From an archaeon (GTDB taxonomy: Archaea > Asgardarchaeota > Heimdallarchaeia > Hodarchaeales > S146-22), in NCBI GenBank assembly GCA_024276395.1, contig JAJRXH010000202.1, forward strand, positions 1 through 23,914: 23,914 nucleotides of DNA, in the 5' to 3' direction. Of the stretch, positions 18,834 through 23,914 are shown one piece after another. The notes beneath the pieces are model-generated. The model ran no database searches. It worked only from the letters and a program-made list of their open reading frames with translations, and was not told where the DNA came from. The position numbers and the translations under genes are program-made. Positions within the stretch are counted from its first letter, which is position 1, and every line of letters starts with the position of its first letter.

Positions 18834-19388
18834 TTGGAACAATTAAAGACAAAGCTGCTAGGAATTGAAGAAGATGTCGAGGAAATACGGATTCTCGAAC
18901 AGCAACAAAAAATACATAAGGGAAGATTTCTCGGAAAGAAGAAATTCATCAAGCAATTAGGCGACATCATTCTTCAGGAATCTGATGAACTCTCAAAGAA
19001 AAGTGGCGGTATTGTTGAATTACAGAGGTTGTATCGCCACTTAAAAAGAAAATATGACATTGATATGGATGTTACAGATGTACTCGATGCTTGCGAATTT
19101 CTGTTAGCAAAAAACGTCATCGATGCCATCATCGAATTACCAGGTTCAGTTATGAAAATCATCTCTTTTTCTCCGATGGCACTTGATGCTGAAATACGAC
19201 AATTACTATTTTTAGCAAGTTCCCACGGCGGCGTGCTAACTAGAGAAGAAATCACGCTAAGCACGGACTGGGATCAAGCTCGGATAGATCGTCTCATGGA
19301 TCTGATGGAACGAAGAGGTTTTGCCATACGAGAAAAATCCTTCGAGGGAGAAAAGTGGTACTTCCCAGCATTCTATGAAAATAAGTAA
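18834..19388 (+). CDS. ESCRT-II EAP30-domain protein (Vps22/Vps36-like)
   Basis: The product is 184 residues from TTG 18834; no ATG or GTG start is in frame before the domain, and no clear Shine-Dalgarno site precedes the TTG. An N-terminal coiled helix (1-30) leads to FIKQLGDIILQESDELSKKS (38-57), then GGIVELQRLYRHL opening the first winged helix (about 58-112). The second winged helix (about 116-180) holds GGVLTREEI, then W-x-x-A/R-x-x-x-L-x-x-L, and ends in EGEKWYFPAFYENK. The whole order matches what I recall of human SNF8/VPS22 (FYYELGVQIIE...NGGLITLEEL...GEAHYWLPALF) and VPS36. ESCRT-II links ubiquitinated membrane cargo and ESCRT-I to ESCRT-III; Asgard archaea are known to carry EAP30 homologues. 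This copy lies outside any visible ESCRT-III/Vps4 cluster, next to surface-protein and SPFH genes. It is shorter than usual unless joined to the upstream ORF. Confidence 0.82.
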   Translation: MEQLKTKLLGIEEDVEEIRILEQQQKIHKGRFLGKKKFIKQLGDIILQESDELSKKSGGIVELQRLYRHLKRKYDIDMDVTDVLDACEFLLAKNVIDAIIELPGSVMKIISFSPMALDAEIRQLLFLASSHGGVLTREEITLSTDWDQARIDRLMDLMERRGFAIREKSFEGEKWYFPAFYENK

Positions 19389-19433
19389 CCAATGAAATTA
19401 AGCAAAAATAAATAAGGATTAAGGTGTCTGTTA

Positions 19434-20084
19434 ATGTCAAAGCAATTAGAACTAAAGGATGTTATCAAGCCTATCAGTGGAGCAGCAAGCAAAAAATCTC
19501 TGTTTCGGAAAAAAAAGGTCATCTCATCACAACGAATCCGAGTAGGTGAAGAATCAATCATCACGCGCATCACATTTCAAAATGACAAAAATGCCCCAGA
19601 TTTCTTTCTCGTGACGCCTCATGAACACGCTGTCATTATTATGGATGGTGTACCATTCGAAATAAAACAAGAAGGAGCATTCGAAATCATCAAAAAGAAG
19701 AAATGGCTTCAAATCGAGATTATATGGCTAAAAAAGAATGAAATAAACATAAAATGGGGCTCTGGAGCCTTCATTACAAGCGACAGAAAAGAATTCGGAT
19801 GTTATGGCATTGCAAGAGTTCAAATTCTCCAACCTAGGCATTTCATGCTGAGAATTTTAGGTGGTGGAACTTTCTCATTTACTGACGAAGATCTTCGAAA
19901 CTTCATCCGAGCGGATCTCCTCAACACCCTTCGTAACAGTTTTTCAAGGTTTTCCATCGCCCAAATTCGGGCACAGAATAAATTACTTCAAATTCAAGTT
20001 AAGGCCAACCTCTCCCCAACCCTACGACGTTGGGGACTTGAATTGCTGGATTTTCAAATAATAGGGTTTAAATTCCAAGAATAA
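19434..20084 (+). CDS. SPFH-domain (stomatin/prohibitin/YdjI-like) protein
   Basis: The protein has 216 residues; the start is supported by AAGGTG seven bases upstream. A basic N-terminus (SLFRKKK) leads to an SPFH core: FFLVTPHEHAVIIMDGVPFE (57-76), GAFEI, IKWGSGAFITSD (106-117), FGCYGIARVQI (121-131), FMLRILGG (137-144), FTDEDLRNFIRADLLNTL (149-166), and a final segment LRRWGLELLDFQIIGFKF. The pattern is closest to the YdjI/COG4260 virion-core-like SPFH branch, which often carries a membrane segment or zinc ribbon of its own. Neither is present here. Instead the next gene encodes a four-helix membrane protein with a C-terminal zinc ribbon, so the two may form one unit. SPFH proteins scaffold membrane domains and interact with membrane proteases and chaperones. 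Confidence 0.82.
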   Translation: MSKQLELKDVIKPISGAASKKSLFRKKKVISSQRIRVGEESIITRITFQNDKNAPDFFLVTPHEHAVIIMDGVPFEIKQEGAFEIIKKKKWLQIEIIWLKKNEINIKWGSGAFITSDRKEFGCYGIARVQILQPRHFMLRILGGGTFSFTDEDLRNFIRADLLNTLRNSFSRFSIAQIRAQNKLLQIQVKANLSPTLRRWGLELLDFQIIGFKFQE

Positions 20085-20141
20085 TAAAACAGATCCTCAT
20101 GATGAATGATAAATCAATAGATTTACTAGGTGACTTGAGCA

Positions 20142-21197
20142 ATGGCCGAACATAATCAAGACATTGATGAAAAAATCATGTTAAACGATGATCTACTAGA
20201 AATTAAAAGACTCCTTAAAAAAATACCAAGGTCACTTTTCTTGTTGTTAGAGAACGTGATCATCTTCATTAGCGTGTTGTTCTTACCTTTATTTCAAATG
20301 ATATATAACATCCAAGGTACAATTATTCTTGTTTCACTGTCAGGTAAAATTCTCGGGGGATTTCCCTATATCATTGCAATCATCTCTACCTACTTGATCT
20401 TCTTGTGTAGTATATATGAAATCAAGCGAAGAAAACTCAAGAATGTCAGACAAGACCGTAAACGACGTCACTTGATTGTCAACTCCTTGGATTCTCTTGC
20501 AAGCTATTCGCTGGTAATGACAATTAGCCACGTTTTACTTCTCATCTTCCTCATTCTCTTCTATCATTCCTACCTAATTAATTATGATAAAACAATAGCT
20601 AACGACCCATTGAGATTCATTCCACCACAAGTGTTATATCATAATTTACCAGATCCAACGCCATCCAGTTATTCTTGGTTCTTGAAGATATATATTGGTA
20701 GCTACATCTTAATTTCAGCTGCCTTGTTATCTTTTTTCCACGAAATTATAGTTTTTTTCCGGATTCGGAAAATAAAGAAGAAAATCTTGCCAACCATTGA
20801 TTCACTGCTGGATTTGGAGAAAAAAGCAACACCAACCGCTGAACACGAAGAAAAATCTGACATGGAATCAATTACTTATGAGCTAGAGGACGACATGGAA
20901 AAAATATCAATAGATTCTATCATTTCTACAGAAAAACAAGAACCATTACTGACATCATCAGATTCCGAGATGAGCACCACGATAGAGGCATCTTCAACAA
21001 TGGAACAATCTCAAGAAGCTATGACAGCAGCTGCATCACCATTCAGAGCAATAAAATCTTCTATTGAACCTCCAATCCGTTCAACCGGATATCTTAGGAA
21101 TTTTAAACCTCCAAAATTGAGACCGTGCAGTAATTGTAACACTAAAATTCCAATGTCTGCGAAATTTTGCTACGAATGCGGTATCCCTGCATCTTAA
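20142..21197 (+). CDS. Four-helix membrane protein with C-terminal zinc ribbon
   Basis: The protein has 351 residues; AGGTGA precedes the ATG by eight bases. Membrane helices lie at about 35-55, 72-93, 121-141 and 182-207, with both termini probably cytoplasmic. A low-complexity acidic Ser/Thr/Glu/Gln linker (about 225-320) leads to a single zinc ribbon at the very end: CSNC (329-332) and CYEC (343-346). The ribbon resembles those of the large zinc-ribbon protein in the same cluster. Its position right after the SPFH gene suggests it anchors that soluble SPFH protein to the membrane (inference). No enzyme motif is visible. It is the last gene of the + strand cluster and is followed by a T-rich terminator. 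Confidence 0.8.
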   Translation: MAEHNQDIDEKIMLNDDLLEIKRLLKKIPRSLFLLLENVIIFISVLFLPLFQMIYNIQGTIILVSLSGKILGGFPYIIAIISTYLIFLCSIYEIKRRKLKNVRQDRKRRHLIVNSLDSLASYSLVMTISHVLLLIFLILFYHSYLINYDKTIANDPLRFIPPQVLYHNLPDPTPSSYSWFLKIYIGSYILISAALLSFFHEIIVFFRIRKIKKKILPTIDSLLDLEKKATPTAEHEEKSDMESITYELEDDMEKISIDSIISTEKQEPLLTSSDSEMSTTIEASSTMEQSQEAMTAAASPFRAIKSSIEPPIRSTGYLRNFKPPKLRPCSNCNTKIPMSAKFCYECGIPAS

Positions 21198-21203
21198 TGA
21201 ATA

Positions 21204-21218
21204 TCTTTCTCTTTTCTT
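21204..21218 (+). terminator. T-rich archaeal-type terminator at the end of the + strand cluster
   Basis: A 15-nt pyrimidine tract, TCTTTCTCTTTTCTT, begins seven bases after the last stop codon. A second T-rich stretch lies at about 21253-21268, partly inside the end of the convergent LRR gene. Archaeal termination commonly uses such T-runs. The 63-bp convergent spacer holds no other feature I can see. Confidence 0.55.
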
Positions 21219-21260
21219 GACATGAATCCAAAGAACCACATCACATCTAAGAGTTTTTCA

Positions 21261-22409
21261 TTATTTTTCCATCAATTTTACATGATTTCCTTCGATTAAT
21301 AGAGCAATAAGCTCATTGGAAAGGCCGTGCAAGAGATGTTCTAATACCACGAATTGATCAACTTGTAACGTGACCGTCGCATCGCAGTAAAAACCTTGCA
21401 AGAGGGGAAGATTAGCCAAGGGGCTTACATCAATGACCTTTAGGCGATTTTCGCCTAACGTCAAGTATTCTAAAGACAGGCAATGCTCAATTGGGCTCAT
21501 GTCTATCTGTTCCAACTCATTTCGTGCCAATTTCAGAACTCGTAAGCGATGACACTCGGCCAGGGGAGAAAGATCTATCCGAGAAAGTCGATTGAAAGAA
21601 AGATCCAATTCTTTTAATCGCCTACAAGAAGCCAATGGAAGCAGATCAACTTGTTGAAGCTCATTCTCTTGTAATCCTAGATACGTGAGATTTGAGCAAT
21701 GACGAAGCGGTGAAAGATCCACGAATTCCAAATGATTCTGATACAAGCCAAGACTGCTTAAATGAATACAACGAGACAAGGGTGTCAAGTCCATTTCAGA
21801 GACGGCAATATCATGTAATCCCAGGACCGCCAAGCTTGGAAAGAGCTTGAAAGAAGAAAGATCCAGTTCACCCAATGGATTTTCCGAAAGATGCAAGAAG
21901 GCCATGTTCTCCTTGTGGCCAAGAACTTCAAGATTTACCTCAGAGAGACCATTTTTACGCAAGCTCAAGTATTCTAATAGATGACATGAACGTAATGGCG
22001 AAAGATCAATATGTTCCAATTGATTTTCGGAAAGATAAAGTTGTCGAACCTCTTTTAGATTCGATAAAGAACTCAAATCAACTTCGACTAGCTGGTTTTT
22101 CCACAATTTCAAGCTCTTGAGACGGGGACAATGACGGAGCGATGCAAGGTCAACATCTTCAAGCATGTTTTCGGAAAGATCAAGCTCAATGAGGTTCGAA
22201 CAATGGCGGAGGGGAGATAAATCGATCGATCGCAGTCCAACCTTCCATAACTTGAGATGTTGCACCCGTGGACAATGCTGCAGGAATGAAAGATCTATTT
22301 CACTTAAATTCGTTCCATAAAATGAAAGATAAGTCACGTCACGAGCAACTTTTCTTACCTGTCGCGTGCCATCCCAATTTTTCCCCATTACCAATACTTT
22401 CTCCATCAT
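21261..22409 (-). CDS. Leucine-rich-repeat protein, 24-residue period
   Basis: The protein has 382 residues. After a short N-terminal region (about 1-36) it consists of about 12 full repeats of 24 residues plus a partial one, consensus DLSPLRHCxxLxxLxLxxNxLxxI/V, and ends in a non-repeat cap of about 50 residues. Many repeats have Cys in the eighth position (RHC, RSC, SRC, EHC), as in Cys-containing LRR classes. No signal peptide or membrane helix is visible, so it is probably cytoplasmic; LRR solenoids bind protein partners. LRR families of this I/V-DLSPL type are common in Asgard genomes (established knowledge, recalled). The start at 22409 or the adjacent ATG 22406 lacks a clear Shine-Dalgarno site. 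The gene lies 56 bp downstream of the methyltransferase on the same strand and may be co-transcribed. Partner unknown. Confidence 0.9.
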   Translation of the reverse strand: MMEKVLVMGKNWDGTRQVRKVARDVTYLSFYGTNLSEIDLSFLQHCPRVQHLKLWKVGLRSIDLSPLRHCSNLIELDLSENMLEDVDLASLRHCPRLKSLKLWKNQLVEVDLSSLSNLKEVRQLYLSENQLEHIDLSPLRSCHLLEYLSLRKNGLSEVNLEVLGHKENMAFLHLSENPLGELDLSSFKLFPSLAVLGLHDIAVSEMDLTPLSRCIHLSSLGLYQNHLEFVDLSPLRHCSNLTYLGLQENELQQVDLLPLASCRRLKELDLSFNRLSRIDLSPLAECHRLRVLKLARNELEQIDMSPIEHCLSLEYLTLGENRLKVIDVSPLANLPLLQGFYCDATVTLQVDQFVVLEHLLHGLSNELIALLIEGNHVKLMEK

Positions 22410-22465
22410 CTAGCACGACCACTTTACCAGCAACCGCGGAACATGAGGAAACGAACGATCGTACA

Positions 22466-23233
22466 CTACTCATCCTTGAGGGCAAGAACCAAGAGAGAAT
22501 CACTTGTTTCGGGATCAAAAGCCGAACCGTCATGGTCTGAATAAGATTCTACTTGCTGGAATCCCACGTCACGTAGAATTTCCTCCAATTCAGTTCGTGT
22601 TTTCATTTTCAAGAGATTAGAGTCCCATTCAACCGTCCAATTGTCAGATCCCTTGCCATTTTCAGTAACATCCCGAGACAGAAAAACAAAATCTGCCAAG
22701 ATCCCGGTTGGACGAGGTTCAAAACGCTTGAGAAGGAGAACCTCCTTACCGTCAACCTTTAGGCTTCTTGAAGCCATGTACCCATTTCGAGGATTCTCTG
22801 GATTTAATTGTTGTGCAAAAAAGAAGCCACCGGGATTAATCGTCTCATGTACCTTCTTGAAAAACGTCATGGCTTCAGTATCCGTCAGAATGATTCCCAA
22901 GGCATTTCCGAGGCAGATCATTGCATCTACTCGAACGTCACTGGATACTTGAAAGATATCCCCATGAATGAGTTGAATCTGGTCTTGAAGTCCAGCTTTC
23001 TCCACGTTGTCTCTTGCCACTGCCAGCATATCCTCGTCAACATCGACTCCAATCACTGAAATGCCAAGATCCTTTGCCAGGGCAATGGCATGCACTCCCG
23101 GGCCACACCCAAGATCTAACAGAGTTTCCACGTCGTGCTGCCGACAAAGTCGTTCAAGAAATGGTAACTCGTGATTTAACCTTTTTTGCCAGTTCACTTG
23201 AAGGTAATATAGTTTAGCCTTGCTGAGGGACAT
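22466..23233 (-). CDS. Class I SAM-dependent methyltransferase
   Basis: I place the start at 23233 (255 residues, MSLSKAK...) because GAGGTGG lies 4-5 bases upstream; the longer reading from 23272 has no such site. Motif I is LLDLGCGPGVH (38-48), the acidic residue at the end of the second strand is in IGVDVDEDML (Asp64/66), and motif III is IQLIHGDIF (86-94). The ICLGNALGIILTD stretch (106-118) and a long C-terminal beta extension resemble glycine/sarcosine-type or small-molecule N/O-methyltransferases. The substrate cannot be told. The SAM-binding residues look intact. It is divergent from the gene at 23623, with a shared intergenic region of about 390 bp. Confidence 0.92.
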   Translation of the reverse strand: MSLSKAKLYYLQVNWQKRLNHELPFLERLCRQHDVETLLDLGCGPGVHAIALAKDLGISVIGVDVDEDMLAVARDNVEKAGLQDQIQLIHGDIFQVSSDVRVDAMICLGNALGIILTDTEAMTFFKKVHETINPGGFFFAQQLNPENPRNGYMASRSLKVDGKEVLLLKRFEPRPTGILADFVFLSRDVTENGKGSDNWTVEWDSNLLKMKTRTELEEILRDVGFQQVESYSDHDGSAFDPETSDSLLVLALKDE

Positions 23234-23237
23234 TTTT

Positions 23238-23246
23238 CCACCTCTT
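23238..23246 (-). promoter_or_regulatory. Shine-Dalgarno site of the methyltransferase
   Basis: Read on the minus strand, AAGAGGTGG lies four bases before ATG 23233. It selects this internal Met over the upstream Met at 23272. Confidence 0.7.
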
Positions 23247-23370
23247 AAGATTCTCTCAAAATGAACGATCAAAATCTAAAGTTTGCTTGACGTGTAGAAC
23301 CAAGGATTGAATCTATCTTGTTAACACTGATGCTGAATCATTCATCTTATTGTACCATTATTTCTTGGAC

Positions 23371-23378
23371 TTTATATG
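23371..23378 (+). promoter_or_regulatory. TATA-like element
   Basis: TTTATATG matches the archaeal TATA consensus TTTATATA at seven of eight positions. Read on the minus strand it is CATATAAA, so it could serve either gene. For the + strand gene it implies a leader of over 200 nt. Weak evidence. Confidence 0.25.
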
Positions 23379-23582
23379 ACTTGTGACGAAGACGATCCAC
23401 GCGCAAGCTTGCCTGCTTGTTAGATGGGAAATTGAATGGCCATGGCAATCGACCTTCCTTCTATAACGAGTAAAAGGCAATAATGGAAAGGTAAAAATAA
23501 ACTCGTGATCTAGTAAATTTTCACGGCTTTTTCTCACGACTGAAAGTCATGCAAAAGAAGTAAAGTCTCACGTGCAATGGAA

Positions 23583-23604
23583 TGATTGAGAGGACGTTCA
23601 ATCA
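23583..23604. promoter_or_regulatory. Perfect 7-bp inverted repeat (8-nt spacer) just upstream of a start
   Basis: TGATTGA and TCAATCA flank GAGGACGT. The repeat ends four bases before the Shine-Dalgarno site of the gene at 23623. It could be an operator for a dimeric helix-turn-helix regulator or a leader hairpin affecting translation. Confidence 0.35.
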
Positions 23605-23607
23605 CTC

Positions 23608-23615
23608 AAGGTGAT
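23608..23615 (+). promoter_or_regulatory. Shine-Dalgarno site of the right-edge gene
   Basis: AAGGTGAT matches the archaeal 16S 3' end (AGGTGAT) and lies seven bases before ATG 23623, favouring it over ATG 23614. Confidence 0.65.
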
Positions 23616-23622
23616 GAAAAAA

Positions 23623-23914
23623 ATGGATGACGAAATCATCTTGATCGTTCAACTGTTCAACGTGCTCGCTTGTCTAGCTGGTTTCTTTCTATTCGTGAAA
23701 AGTTGGACCTATGCCAGAAAGATCCAAAAATTGCTGGAAGAAACACGCATCGTCAAGAAATGGAGACTGGCCACCTATTTAGTTGGCATGTTTTCCTTGG
23801 GATACCTAATAAACATTCCACTCGTATTTTTCTATACCTTGGAGGCCTTGTTAATAATTGAAGGCGCCATCTTTCTTTTTGGTGCCATTTTCGTGCTCAT
23901 CGTATTTAATTTAT
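23623..23914 (+). CDS. Membrane protein, 3' partial at window edge
   Basis: The frame is open from ATG 23623 to the right edge, giving about 97 residues (MDDEIILIVQLFNVLACLAG...). Three hydrophobic helices are visible: about residues 5-24, 49-70 and 74-97, with basic loops (KSWTYARKIQK and RIVKKWR) between the first two. The pattern resembles the N-terminal membrane sensor region of archaeal histidine kinases or other small multi-helix sensors, but no kinase or PAS domain is within view, so this is only a guess. Start choice rests on the AAGGTGAT site; the in-frame ATG at 23614 is less likely. Confidence 0.6.
   Translation, partial: MDDEIILIVQLFNVLACLAGFFLFVKSWTYARKIQKLLEETRIVKKWRLATYLVGMFSLGYLINIPLVFFYTLEALLIIEGAIFLFGAIFVLIVFNL

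Larger units (their letters stand above)
23247..23607. other. Divergent intergenic region without a visible gene
   Basis: About 360 bp between the divergent methyltransferase and membrane-protein genes. No credible ORF or RNA gene was seen. It holds a TATA-like element (23371-23378), a 10-bp palindrome GCAAGCTTGC (23403-23412), several CACG/CGTG tetramers, and the inverted repeat at 23583-23604. It most likely carries the promoters of both genes. Confidence 0.6.

Noticed and set aside
22268..22540. Plus-strand ORF of 90 residues containing TAEHEE, a peptide also encoded at about 20838 with only synonymous differences
   Set aside because: It is mostly antisense to the LRR and methyltransferase genes, has no Shine-Dalgarno site, and six matching codons are too few to rule out chance.
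23234..23272. Longer methyltransferase N-terminus starting at 23272
   Set aside because: The extra 13 residues cover the Shine-Dalgarno site of the internal ATG and do not fit the family's start.
23403..23412. 10-bp palindrome GCAAGCTTGC
   Set aside because: Too short and isolated to support a regulatory or recombination site.
23670..23861. 63-residue plus-strand ORF
   Set aside because: It is a frame shadow of the membrane-protein gene that begins at 23623 and runs off the edge.
1..23914. CRISPR arrays, tRNA or rRNA genes, insertion sequences, attachment sites
   Set aside because: No regularly spaced direct repeats, cloverleaf-like segments, transposase or integrase motifs were seen on either strand.

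Overview
The window looks like chromosomal DNA of an Asgard archaeon. The main reason is an ESCRT-II-like protein (EAP30/Vps22/Vps36 fold, 18834-19388) that aligns by eye along both winged-helix domains with the eukaryotic family. Supporting signs are archaeal-style Shine-Dalgarno sites (GGAGGTGAT-like), very large sequon-rich Ig-like surface proteins, many zinc ribbons and an Asgard-type leucine-rich-repeat protein. The DNA is moderately AT-rich. No rRNA, tRNA, CRISPR array or transposon was seen. The exact lineage cannot be told from the sequence alone.

Region 1 (1-21197, all + strand) is a tightly packed series of ten or eleven genes, probably one long transcription unit or a few overlapping ones: a giant Ig-like surface protein cut by the left edge, with one C-terminal membrane helix and a cytoplasmic tail; a DUF4350-type membrane protein; a MoxR AAA+ ATPase; a DUF58/vWA-like membrane protein; a polytopic membrane protein of about 13 helices; a membrane-anchored protein with about two dozen CxxC knuckles and a degenerate PD-(D/E)XK-like domain; a second Ig-like surface protein; an all-helical protein followed in the same frame by the EAP30 protein; an SPFH protein; and a four-helix membrane protein with a C-terminal zinc ribbon. 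Several junctions are 4-nt overlaps or gaps of a few bases. Known MoxR-DUF58-DUF4129-DUF4350 clusters are thought to help mature or assemble envelope proteins. Here that module is joined to ESCRT-II-like and SPFH membrane proteins, so the inferred theme is coupling of surface-protein assembly to membrane remodelling or membrane-domain organisation.

Two translation oddities stand out. The zinc-ribbon gene appears to start at an AUA codon that overlaps the previous stop (13947), because the open frame upstream of the first ATG encodes a clear membrane helix preceded by a perfect Shine-Dalgarno site. The EAP30 reading frame continues in frame, as one helical region, through a TAA at 18819-18821 into the preceding 147-residue ORF.

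Region 2 (21198-23914): a convergent junction with a T-rich terminator, then two minus-strand genes (a 24-residue-period LRR protein and, upstream of it, a class I SAM methyltransferase), a roughly 390-bp divergent intergenic region, and the start of a + strand membrane protein cut by the right edge.
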